The notes under the pieces: generated by a model | The model's database searches: none | Seen by the model: the letters and a program-made list of their open reading frames with translations, nothing else | What the model was told of the DNA's origin: nothing | Virus record (IMG/VR): IMGVR_UViG_3300035703_000278 | Location: 1 to 33,763 of that record | DNA length: 33,763 bases | Reading direction: 5' to 3' (one strand) | Origin: a virus | Part shown: positions 7,611 through 16,386 of the stretch, piece by piece | How the letters are laid out: each line of letters begins with the position of its first letter | Numbering within the stretch: position 1 is the first letter of the stretch | Made by a program: the position numbers and the translations under genes

Positions 7611-9385
7611 TGGCTCTGTCTCAAGACGAAAAAACTCGGCTTTTAGTTCTCCTCACGTTGCTCTCTCAGGGCTCCTCGGGCAGGCAAGCGCTTTCTACCA
7701 TTCAACCCATCCTGTCCCTCATTGAGCAAAAGCAGGGAGAATCCAAGGCAAGAAAAGATCAACGCCGTCAAGAGCGTAACGCCATGGCATCACAAGCTGG
7801 TGGCCTCGCTGGCTCCCTCGGCGGCATGTACCTCATCGGCAGGGCGCTTGCTCCTAATACGCCCCCATCATCGCCAAATGTTGTCAATGCCAGAGTAGTG
7901 AATGGAGACGTTGCAGCTGTTAATACGCCAAAAGTTGTGAGCGTCAATAAATCAGTGGCAACCGTAGAGACTCCGAATGGCACAACTCAACAGGTACCCA
8001 CTGAGGCGCTCAACGACAGCGGTTTTTGGAGTAGTGTGAACTGGAATTCTGTCGGCTTGGGGGCAACCTCTTTGCTTTCAGCTTATCAGGCCTACAAAGC
8101 ATATCAGGAAAAAGATTATGTCGGTGCCGGTATTTATGGAACAACGGCTGCAACGGGAACGGCGACACTGTTAGGCAGCCAAACCGCAGGCGCAGCGATG
8201 CCATACCTCGGACCGATTGCCGGCGCCTATCAGGGCTATAAGACCGCCGAAATGATCGGAGACTCGGCAGCTGGTAGCCGACGCAATCAACAAGGAGCTC
8301 TGGGTGGGGCCACCGCTGGAGCCCTGATCGGCTCGCCATTTGGACCCATTGGCATGGGAATAGGAGCAGCTGTTGGAGGAGCTGCCGGTTTAGTTGGTTC
8401 ATGGACTGGAAGCTCAAAGGGCAAAGCGCAAACAACGCGAGACAATATCCGAGGAAGCCTTCAAAACGCTGGAATCTTGGATGGTAATTACAAGGGCAGC
8501 CTCGCGGACGGATCTACCTATGACTTTGGAAAAGATGGTTCAACACTAAAGTGGAAAGAGATCGACTCCATAGCCGCTAAACAGCCAAAAGCATGGAACA
8601 GCGTGGTCCCTCTGGCTGATGCTTTAGCTGCCACCTACGGGTTTGTGGGGCAAAACGCCTCTGATGTTGCCGCTTGGTACGCAAAGGGAGCGGTGAGCAA
8701 TGCGGGCGATGATCAAAATATCGCCATAGAAAATATGCGGCATTTTGCAAAGCAGCAGGGCGTCACCTATGACATGACAAAGAAAAAGCTCGACGAGGCT
8801 TTAAAAGATGGGCGGATCGATCAAAGTCAATACGACTACTATCTCGGCGGTGCTCGAGCTTTGACTGATGGCAACGGCGCAACACAACCTCAACAACAAA
8901 TGTCTTACCAACCCCAACCCAATGCGTTTATGACGCAACCGCAAAAGCCTAAGAGCCTTCAAGACGTTTTACGCAATCAACAGATGCAGCAACAACAGCA
9001 ACCGCAAACCCCTCCACCCGTAAAAAGCTCATTCATGGCGCCATCGCCATTACCTGCTCAGGAACCGGTCCCTTCGTACCGTCAGCCCGCTCCGCTTCAA
9101 AATCAGAGCACAATACAACAGGGTGGACCAACCTACCGACCGCCGGCACCCCTACCATCGAATCAAGGGCAAATGGCTCAACCTTCAACCCGACCGCCGG
9201 CGCCACTTCCGGCTCAAAGCTCATTCTCAACACCTCCTCAGATTGCTCCCCCTGCAAACAACAATCAGGGACTTTTGAGCCTTAAGGATCAAATTAAGCA
9301 GGGGAACCAAAACGGCAACTTGGACCTTCAAGGGCTTTTGGGCTTGATTAGAAACTACAATCAGCAAAACGGGGCTAAGGCGTAA
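7610..9385 (+). CDS. Putative ejection (internal virion) protein, glycine-zipper segments and Pro/Gln tail
   Basis: A 591-residue protein not recognised by family. After a basic N-terminus it has three glycine/alanine-rich hydrophobic stretches (residues about 65-80, 173-220 and 231-266, the last containing GMGIGAAVGGAAG). These are of the glycine-zipper type seen in proteins that enter membranes. The C-terminal third is P/Q-rich and disordered, with a repeated RxPAPL motif (PSYRQPAPL, PTYRPPAPL, STRPPAPL). Its place among tail and ejection genes suggests a protein sent into the host with the DNA. That role is an inference. Confidence 0.6.
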   Translation: MALSQDEKTRLLVLLTLLSQGSSGRQALSTIQPILSLIEQKQGESKARKDQRRQERNAMASQAGGLAGSLGGMYLIGRALAPNTPPSSPNVVNARVVNGDVAAVNTPKVVSVNKSVATVETPNGTTQQVPTEALNDSGFWSSVNWNSVGLGATSLLSAYQAYKAYQEKDYVGAGIYGTTAATGTATLLGSQTAGAAMPYLGPIAGAYQGYKTAEMIGDSAAGSRRNQQGALGGATAGALIGSPFGPIGMGIGAAVGGAAGLVGSWTGSSKGKAQTTRDNIRGSLQNAGILDGNYKGSLADGSTYDFGKDGSTLKWKEIDSIAAKQPKAWNSVVPLADALAATYGFVGQNASDVAAWYAKGAVSNAGDDQNIAIENMRHFAKQQGVTYDMTKKKLDEALKDGRIDQSQYDYYLGGARALTDGNGATQPQQQMSYQPQPNAFMTQPQKPKSLQDVLRNQQMQQQQQPQTPPPVKSSFMAPSPLPAQEPVPSYRQPAPLQNQSTIQQGGPTYRPPAPLPSNQGQMAQPSTRPPAPLPAQSSFSTPPQIAPPANNNQGLLSLKDQIKQGNQNGNLDLQGLLGLIRNYNQQNGAKA

Positions 9386-9398
9386 GGGAGGGTAACTC

Positions 9399-10919
9399 GT
9401 GCAAGCCGATAAAAGCCAACCGTTTGTAATACCGGCGCCCGTTGGCGGCTGGAACGCGCGTGACGCGCTTCCTGTCATGGACCCCAAGGATGCGCTCACC
9501 CTTGACAATGTTTTCCCAGAAGCGAACCTGTGCCGTATTATAGGGCGTGGTACAACCACGGACTCGGTGGCGGTTACCGACGGAGCGCTTCAAACCTTTG
9601 CTGAATACTTCCCATCCGACGGCGGCTCGTTTGGTATCGTTGCAGATGGCGACAACTTCCGGCTTGTAACCAGTGCGGGGAGCTTTACCGGCTCGGCTCG
9701 AGCACACGGGGGAGCCTCTCGCTGGGAATCGGTCAACTTTAACGGTTCAATCGTATTTGTAAGCGGTGTTTGCGCACCCGAAGCTTACAACGGGACAACG
9801 TGGAGCAACCCTAGTTACACCGGCATCGCAGACCCAACGAAGCTTTCTCATATCGACGCCTACAAAAGCCGCCTCTACTTTGTCGAAGCGAACACTCAAA
9901 AAATATGGTACGGCGGGCTTCGAGCTATATCGGGCGCCCTTACTGAGTACGACGTTGCCGGTATCATGCGGCGCGGCGGCTCTTTGGTTTTTGCCGGCTC
10001 CCTTACCAAAGACACTAGAAACGGGATCACCGACTTTTTTGTGATTGTAACGAATCAGGGTGAGGTTCTTTACTTCACGGGTGATAACCCTGGGGCTTCT
10101 AATTGGGTGATCGCTGGCCGTGCCTATATCGGCGCCCCGATGGGCAAGCGTGCGTTTTGCTCGTTTAAGAGCGATCTTCTCGTAGCCACAACGGATGGCA
10201 TCGTGTCGCTGAGCAACGTGCTCGAGACGGGGGAGCCTGAGTACCTTACAACCAAGATCCAGAACGCCTACAACGAAGCAGCAACGGCAGCAACGAGCTT
10301 TGATGGTTGGGAGCTTAAGTACTGGCCGAGTGGCCACATGCTGATTCTGAACGTGCCACAGAGCTACCCGACTGACGTTCACCAGTATGTGATGAACACC
10401 TTCACGGGCGCATGGTGTCGGTTCAAGGGTATACAGGCAGCGGCGCTTTGCCCACTTAAAAACAAGCTTTTCTATACCGTGCGGGGCCCAAGCACAAACT
10501 CAATCGTAGAGTTCGGAACCGGAGCGCAGCCGCCCGCTGATATTGAGATCCAAAGCGCTTTTTTGCCGCTTGGAGACCGTTTTACCATTAAGCAAGTTAA
10601 GCGCATCCGTCCGTTTTGGAACTCGCCTAGAGGGTTTCGCTATTACCTCGAATGCCCCACCGACTTTGAGGAGGTGCGCCTCAATAATTTGGTGCGAGCA
10701 AACAACGCAGGCAGCACACCGTGGGGCTCTCCGTGGGGCAGCCCGTGGGCGCTCGGACCGCAAACAAACCCAGCCTTTTACTCGGTAGACTGTAAGACAG
10801 GGACTTTTTTCAGCTACCGAATCAAAACAGCGCAAGCAAACGGGGGGGAGTATGTCCCGCCCGCAGGAACAACGCTCAGCGCTGTATCTTTCATTTTTGA
10901 AGCAGGAGGAATCATCTAA
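9399..10919 (+). CDS. Tail hub/nozzle beta-propeller protein (P22 gp10-like stabilisation protein)
   Basis: A 506-residue beta-rich protein. The opening FVIPAPVGGWNARDALP with PKDALTLDNVFPE is typical of tail hub or DNA-stabilisation proteins that form a propeller below the connector. Repeated blades contain short turns such as YNGTTWSNP, YKSRLYFVE and FTGDNPGASNW. This type of protein plugs the exit channel and carries the fibres or needle. The start GTG 9399 has a strong AGGGAGGG site. A run of WGSPWGSPWALG near residue 450 is a small internal duplication. It overlaps the next gene by TAATG. Confidence 0.8.
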   Translation: MQADKSQPFVIPAPVGGWNARDALPVMDPKDALTLDNVFPEANLCRIIGRGTTTDSVAVTDGALQTFAEYFPSDGGSFGIVADGDNFRLVTSAGSFTGSARAHGGASRWESVNFNGSIVFVSGVCAPEAYNGTTWSNPSYTGIADPTKLSHIDAYKSRLYFVEANTQKIWYGGLRAISGALTEYDVAGIMRRGGSLVFAGSLTKDTRNGITDFFVIVTNQGEVLYFTGDNPGASNWVIAGRAYIGAPMGKRAFCSFKSDLLVATTDGIVSLSNVLETGEPEYLTTKIQNAYNEAATAATSFDGWELKYWPSGHMLILNVPQSYPTDVHQYVMNTFTGAWCRFKGIQAAALCPLKNKLFYTVRGPSTNSIVEFGTGAQPPADIEIQSAFLPLGDRFTIKQVKRIRPFWNSPRGFRYYLECPTDFEEVRLNNLVRANNAGSTPWGSPWGSPWALGPQTNPAFYSVDCKTGTFFSYRIKTAQANGGEYVPPAGTTLSAVSFIFEAGGII

Positions 10920-11818
10920 TGGCAATGTTTACAACTCAGGTCGTTGGGCCAGATAATAAGCAGCAACAATCGGCTGGGCTCTTTTCAGCCGGCAACGCCT
11001 TTGGTCAAGCAGCGGGTCAATCCTATAACAACACTGCCCAATGGCTACAAAACAACCCAGCCAACTACGACAACGCTCCCAAGCTCCCTGGGGTCGATGA
11101 CTTCTCCGCAGACCGTCAACGTATTGAGCAGGCGCTCATAGGTCGAGCAAAGGGGGAGCTCGACACTCGCTATGGTCAGGAAAGCGCAGACTTTGAGCAG
11201 CGAATGGCAAACGAAGGCGTAGACATCGGCTCGGAAAGGTACAAGCGCGAAAAAGCCCTTTTCGAGAAGGGACGAAACGAAGCCTACAACGATGCCAATT
11301 TTAGGGCGATGCTTGCCGGTGGCGACGAGCAAAGCCGTTTGTTTGGCATGGGAATGTCGGCGCGACAGCAGGCTGTCTCGGAGACTGACAATCTGAGAAA
11401 CAGCCGGCTCGCTGAAATGGCGGCTATTCTCAATCCTGCGCTGGAGATGGAGGGACTCATCACGAATCGCAACATAGCGGACATGCAAAACGAAACTCAG
11501 CGGTATGGGATCGACAAGAATTTCGAGACCTCTGGGCTCGACCGAGCGTCTCGTGAAGCGCTTGCTCGCATGCAGGATGAAACACAGCGGTATGGCGTCG
11601 ACAAATCTTTCCTCACTGGACAGCTTGACCGTGACCAACGAAAGCTTTTGCAAGATGATCAACAGACCTTTGAGAAAGGGGAAAACAAGGAAAACCGCAA
11701 GGTACAGCGGGAGGGGATTAAGCGCTCCGGTGGCGGCGGTGGTGGGGGCGGTGGTCTAAATCTTGATCAGCTTTTGCAGATTGTCGAAAGACTTACAGGT
11801 GAGAAGCTTTCGGGCTAA
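10919..11818 (+). CDS. Virion-associated protein with internal repeats, unknown function
   Basis: A 299-residue helical protein of a family often found after the tail nozzle gene. The conserved part runs from DDFSADRQRIEQALIGRA to GSERYKREKALFEKGRNEAY and SRLFGMGMS. Two copies of a unit of the form MQ[ND]ETQRYG[IV]DKxF are spaced exactly 29 residues apart (11483 and 11570). Near the end there is a nine-glycine run (about 11730-11755). It is probably an ejection or tail-internal protein by position; no catalytic motif is visible. Confidence 0.65.
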   Translation: MAMFTTQVVGPDNKQQQSAGLFSAGNAFGQAAGQSYNNTAQWLQNNPANYDNAPKLPGVDDFSADRQRIEQALIGRAKGELDTRYGQESADFEQRMANEGVDIGSERYKREKALFEKGRNEAYNDANFRAMLAGGDEQSRLFGMGMSARQQAVSETDNLRNSRLAEMAAILNPALEMEGLITNRNIADMQNETQRYGIDKNFETSGLDRASREALARMQDETQRYGVDKSFLTGQLDRDQRKLLQDDQQTFEKGENKENRKVQREGIKRSGGGGGGGGGLNLDQLLQIVERLTGEKLSG

Positions 11819-11832
11819 CAGGGGAGAACAAA

Positions 11833-13002
11833 ATGGCAGGCTACGCAGACGCGCTCGCATCAGTGCTCTATCCAAACTCGGCGGCTTCATCGCTTTACAC
11901 GCTGGGTGGAAAGGGCATCACCGGCTTTCAGCTTCCAACCTTCAAAAACCCATGGCAAAACGCTTTGGCGAACGCTGTGCAAGGCTTGGCTGGCGCAGGG
12001 CTTCAAGCCTATGGCATCCACTCTACAAACGTGGCAAATGCCCAAAACGCTGCGGCCATGCTTCCTGAACTTGACAAAATGGGCGTCGCTGTACCAGCAG
12101 GAATCCGCGATGGCTTAGCCAGCGAGAACCCACAGACCCGTGCGCTTGCTCTTGCTCTGACAGAGGGAAAGATGAAGGCGCAAGAGGCGGCAGCGGCTCA
12201 AGAGGCTGAGCTTCGAAAGTTTAAGCTTCAAGAGGATTACAAAACTGACAACTCCATCAGAGCAAAGAAGGCAGAGGTAGACGCTGGCCGCCTTGATAAA
12301 GCTTTCGACCGCGAAAGCAAGCTTCGCAACGAGCTGGGGGATACTGACGAGGCCAAGACATTCAGCCGCGTTCACTCAGCGTTTCAAACGATGATCGATA
12401 GCGCCCAGAAAGATGATCGAGTTTCTGATATTGACCTCATCTCGGGAATTGCAAAGATCCGCGATCCACTGAGTGCGGTTCGTGAGGGCGAGTTTAAGGT
12501 GAACGAGAATACCGCCGACTGGCTCACCAAGACGTTTGGCGACCTTAAGGGAGTAGTTCTCGACAAGGGGAAACTGACGCCTGAAATGCGAGGCAAACTC
12601 TTACAATCAGCCCAAAACTATTGGGAGGCATCGCGCGACGCTTACGCAACAAAAGCGGCCCCGTTGGATGCCATCGCCAATGAGGAAGGACTGAGATCGG
12701 GACGGGTGATCAGCATCCCTTATCAAAGAACAGCGTATGACAAATTCCTTGCGGGCATACCTAGTTCAGAGCAAATCCGCCGGATCTACGCAGAAAATGA
12801 GCGGCGAAGAGCTTTTGCGCCGCCGCCTGCTGCTGGTCCAACTCCGCCGCCAATCGGAGGGGTCAGCGTTGAGATAGCTCGACCGACTGGCGACATAGTA
12901 CAACAACCGACACCTACTCCGACGCTCGAGCCGTTAGCCCCTGGGTTTGAGTATCGCCAATCTCCAACGGGTAAGATGTATATTATTGAGAAAGGGAAGT
13001 AA
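11833..13002 (+). CDS. Putative internal virion / ejection protein
   Basis: A 389-residue protein. The first 75 residues are Ala/Gly-rich and mildly hydrophobic, followed by a charged helical region. A conserved core around FSRVHSAFQTMIDSAQ, LISGIAKIRDPLSAVREGEF and LTPEMRGKLLQSAQNYW is seen in ejection-type proteins of many podoviruses. The C-terminus is P-rich (PPPAAGPTPPP, PTPTPTLEP) and ends in EKGK. The ribosome site is AGGGGAGA. Its end overlaps the large ejection protein start. The role is inferred from the core and the position. Confidence 0.7.
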   Translation: MAGYADALASVLYPNSAASSLYTLGGKGITGFQLPTFKNPWQNALANAVQGLAGAGLQAYGIHSTNVANAQNAAAMLPELDKMGVAVPAGIRDGLASENPQTRALALALTEGKMKAQEAAAAQEAELRKFKLQEDYKTDNSIRAKKAEVDAGRLDKAFDRESKLRNELGDTDEAKTFSRVHSAFQTMIDSAQKDDRVSDIDLISGIAKIRDPLSAVREGEFKVNENTADWLTKTFGDLKGVVLDKGKLTPEMRGKLLQSAQNYWEASRDAYATKAAPLDAIANEEGLRSGRVISIPYQRTAYDKFLAGIPSSEQIRRIYAENERRRAFAPPPAAGPTPPPIGGVSVEIARPTGDIVQQPTPTPTLEPLAPGFEYRQSPTGKMYIIEKGK

Positions 13003-16000
13003 TGGCCCCACCTTTTGAGGTTCTGACGGAATCGGAATACCAAGCACTGTTTGGCAACAACGGGACGCCGATCCCTGCCTCTGCCTCAACTATTCCCGCA
13101 GCCGCCACGATCCCAAATCAGGAGGAAATAGCAGTAATCCCCGAAAGCGAGTTTCGCCGGCGTTATGGCAGCCTGACAGAGAACGCTGTGGCGGGAATCG
13201 CTGATCTCCCGTCAGGGCTTATGTCTGCCCCTGGGGCAATTTACGACACAGGCAAAGGAACTTTAAGCGCGGCCCTTTCGGGGATCGATACGCAAGAAGA
13301 GCGGCAAGCCGTCAGGAACCTAGGATCAATGGCAGCAGCTACAGCGGGCGGCATTACAGGCGCTCAGGCTGGGGCTTGGTTGGGCGCTCCTCTCGCCCCT
13401 CTTACTGGCGGCTTGTCGATTCCGGTTGGTGGCGTGTTGGGCGGAGCGTTGGGTGGCGGACTCGGCCTGCTCGGCATCGACTGGTTTGCAGAGAACCAAG
13501 GGGTAGACGCCCCAAGAACTTCAAAAGAGAGATTGAACGATCTCGCCTATAACACGGCCCAAGGCGCAGCGGGAGACGTTGCCGTCCGAGGCATGGGAGC
13601 GGCTGCGGCGCGAGCATATGAGCCGATCCGAAAGGTCGCCACCGAAGCTGGACGAACGGAAGCCGCCGCAAACGTCCTGCGAAATACCCTCGGCGACGGT
13701 GCAGATATCACCCTTGCCGCAAAGCAAATAGCCGATGACGGAACAAACCCACTCTCTAAGTATCAAACGACCGCAGAGGCGCTACAAACGGACGCAGCTG
13801 CTCAGCTTGAGAAGATGCTCCAGCAAACTGATATTGGTAGCCCGTTGACTCAGCAAAGCGTAGCGCGAGAGGCGGCACGCAAGCAGATCCTTAAAGACAT
13901 GGTTCCCGAGGGAGTTTCTATCGACGGCGCGCAGCGGGTAATTGAGCAACGAATCAAGGACCTAAGAGCTGGGGCGGAAACGATAGATCAGGGGCTCCCC
14001 GCTAACGTAGATCCAACCGTAGCAGGTGCGGGGCTTAGAGAGATAACAGAAGTGCTTGACGATGCCAGCGGGCAGTACCAGCGCGAAACGTGGGAGGCAA
14101 TACCGAACAGAGAAGCCCCACTTCTTGCACCTCCTCGCGAGCTTATGAGCGCGCCAAGCATGATGAAAAAGCTTTTCGGCCCTGGGTCCGAAGGTGCGCC
14201 TTCCGACGTGCGCAAGCTTGTAGAAACCTTGGATCCAGAACAAAAGCCGGTTCCAGATGTAGACCCAACCACTCGGATGCTTAAAGAGCTAAGCGGCCAA
14301 ATCCAACAGGCTGATCCACGCGTTTCTCTCGATTACTTGCAGAACGCAAGAAGCTGGGCCTCGGAGCAGGCGAGCGACTACTATGGTCGAGGAAAAAACA
14401 GGGCGGGAGCGGTGTCTCAGGCCGCCGTACGCGACATTGATAATATTCTAAATTATGCCGAAACGAGCGGCAGAATGACACCCGAACAGGCGAAAGCCTA
14501 CAGGAAGGCGCTCGAGGTCACGGCTGAGGAAAAGGCAATTTTTGGCCGTGGACCTACGGGTCGGATCCTTCGTCGTGGGGATGGCACGAGTGGGTATCAG
14601 ATGGACTCGGCAAACGTTGGACGCCAATTCTGGAACTCAACGGCTGAGAGTATGGACTCATTCAATAAAGCCCTTGGTGGAAACGTAAAGGCGCGTGAGC
14701 TTTTGGTCGGTGATGCCCTTACAGACTTCCGAAAGAAGTCAGGGGTAGGGTCGGGAGACCGAATCAATCTCAAGCAGGCTAGGACATGGATCCGAGACCA
14801 CGACGCTTTCCTCAAAACCTTCCCAGATATCAAATCCTCACTTGAGCAGATTTACACCAAGGAAGCGAAGGCAGCACTTAAAGAGCAAAAGCTTGGAAGC
14901 TTTGTAGCGGCTAATCCCGAGGCAGCGGCCTCCGTTATCTTTGAGGGTAAGGATTCCCTCAAGATGGCGCGCGACCTTAAAAACGAACTTAAAGGACGTC
15001 CCGAACTCCTAAACGGGGTGCGAAAGGGTATTGTTGAGCATCTCTACAGCAAAATGTACGGGGTGGGCGATCTCAACGCGAAACCCACGACCTTCAAAAA
15101 CTTCCTCGACAAAAACGGCTCGGTGCTTCGCGAACTATTTGATGAAGAGCAAATCAAAGGGTTCGAATCTCTTTACGCGGATTTCAGCTCTCAGGCTCGC
15201 AAAGAGGATGTAGGAAGCCTACCGTCAAAAGGAAACTCCGTTACTTCCCAGAAAGAGAGCCTTCACAAGGTACTCCTAAAGGACATTCTTGATGAATTCG
15301 GAACGCTCGGAAAGCTCCTCGACAAGGGAGAGGAGGCCGGCGCTTTGTTGGGTGCTACTGCCGGATCTGGTCAAGGGCCCATCGGAGCAGCTATTGGAGG
15401 AGCCGCCGGAGCAACCGCGGGAACAAAAGTCGGAAATATAGTACAGCGAGCAAAGCGGGCAGTACTGCAAGAGCTCTCAGAAGCGATGGCAGATAAGACC
15501 GCAGCCCGCGAACTTCTTAGCAAAGCAACCCCTCAAAACATTAACAAATGGCAGAAGCTTCTTGAGCCTAAACTTATGTTTTTCCGCCGCACTTTGATAG
15601 GTGGCATGCTTGGCGCTCGAGAGGACGACAATAAGGCTTTTGAGGATTTGGCTTCATTACTCCCTCAAGAGCGTCTTGTTGCCTTCCCAACCACAACGCC
15701 CACACAGGCGGCAGATTTAGCGGCGGCACTTCTCCAACCGGCATCGCTTCGTACTATGGCAGGGGGGCAGGAGATGAGCACAACCAAGCCAAAAGCACCG
15801 CAAGCAAAGGGCGCCCTTGTGGGTGATGTAGACCTCACGCCTCGTCGCATCGATCCGGCATTGGTTGACGCAGTGGTTATGCAGGAGAGCGCCGGCAAGG
15901 CTAACGCCGTTGGACCGCGCACCAAGTACGGCTCCGCTAAAGGCTTAATGCAGCTCCTTGATTCTACGGGCAAAGAGTGGCACAAAAAGCTTGGTCTTAA

Positions 16001-16385
16001 AGGGGAATACGATCCTTTTAATGCCGAGCAGAACAAAGCAATCGGAACCGCTTACCTCGACAACCTTACATCCCGTTACAAGGGATCCGTCCCTCTAGCT
16101 CTTGCCGCTTACAACTGGGGGATGGGCAACCTTGATAAGGCCATCGACGGGATCGGCGCAAAGCTTCCCAAGGCTATCGACGCAGAGCTTGAGCAATCCA
16201 CCATTAAACTCATTAAAGACGGAATGGCCGAGAGGGACGCAAAACGGCTCTCTATGGCCCAAATCGTCGATAAATACGGGCCATCCATTCTCGACGGGGC
16301 TTTACCGGATGAGACACGAAACTACGTCCGAAAGATTATGACTAATTACAATAAGAAAAGAGGCGTAGGCCTCGTAGAGGTATAA
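13002..16385 (+). CDS. Large ejection protein with C-terminal lytic transglycosylase domain
   Basis: This is the largest gene of the phage (1127 residues). The C-terminal part (about 945-1060) is an SLT-type lytic transglycosylase: VVMQESAGKANAVGP with catalytic Glu962, SAKGLMQLL, and LAAYNWGMGNLDKAI. It would open the peptidoglycan locally during DNA entry. Glycine-zipper hydrophobic stretches lie at about residues 109-157 and 778-812 and may form the trans-envelope channel. In T7 gp16 the enzyme domain is N-terminal; here it is C-terminal. The gene starts at the stop of the previous one (TAATG). Confidence 0.88.
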   Translation: MAPPFEVLTESEYQALFGNNGTPIPASASTIPAAATIPNQEEIAVIPESEFRRRYGSLTENAVAGIADLPSGLMSAPGAIYDTGKGTLSAALSGIDTQEERQAVRNLGSMAAATAGGITGAQAGAWLGAPLAPLTGGLSIPVGGVLGGALGGGLGLLGIDWFAENQGVDAPRTSKERLNDLAYNTAQGAAGDVAVRGMGAAAARAYEPIRKVATEAGRTEAAANVLRNTLGDGADITLAAKQIADDGTNPLSKYQTTAEALQTDAAAQLEKMLQQTDIGSPLTQQSVAREAARKQILKDMVPEGVSIDGAQRVIEQRIKDLRAGAETIDQGLPANVDPTVAGAGLREITEVLDDASGQYQRETWEAIPNREAPLLAPPRELMSAPSMMKKLFGPGSEGAPSDVRKLVETLDPEQKPVPDVDPTTRMLKELSGQIQQADPRVSLDYLQNARSWASEQASDYYGRGKNRAGAVSQAAVRDIDNILNYAETSGRMTPEQAKAYRKALEVTAEEKAIFGRGPTGRILRRGDGTSGYQMDSANVGRQFWNSTAESMDSFNKALGGNVKARELLVGDALTDFRKKSGVGSGDRINLKQARTWIRDHDAFLKTFPDIKSSLEQIYTKEAKAALKEQKLGSFVAANPEAAASVIFEGKDSLKMARDLKNELKGRPELLNGVRKGIVEHLYSKMYGVGDLNAKPTTFKNFLDKNGSVLRELFDEEQIKGFESLYADFSSQARKEDVGSLPSKGNSVTSQKESLHKVLLKDILDEFGTLGKLLDKGEEAGALLGATAGSGQGPIGAAIGGAAGATAGTKVGNIVQRAKRAVLQELSEAMADKTAARELLSKATPQNINKWQKLLEPKLMFFRRTLIGGMLGAREDDNKAFEDLASLLPQERLVAFPTTTPTQAADLAAALLQPASLRTMAGGQEMSTTKPKAPQAKGALVGDVDLTPRRIDPALVDAVVMQESAGKANAVGPRTKYGSAKGLMQLLDSTGKEWHKKLGLKGEYDPFNAEQNKAIGTAYLDNLTSRYKGSVPLALAAYNWGMGNLDKAIDGIGAKLPKAIDAELEQSTIKLIKDGMAERDAKRLSMAQIVDKYGPSILDGALPDETRNYVRKIMTNYNKKRGVGLVEV

Positions 16386-16386
16386 T

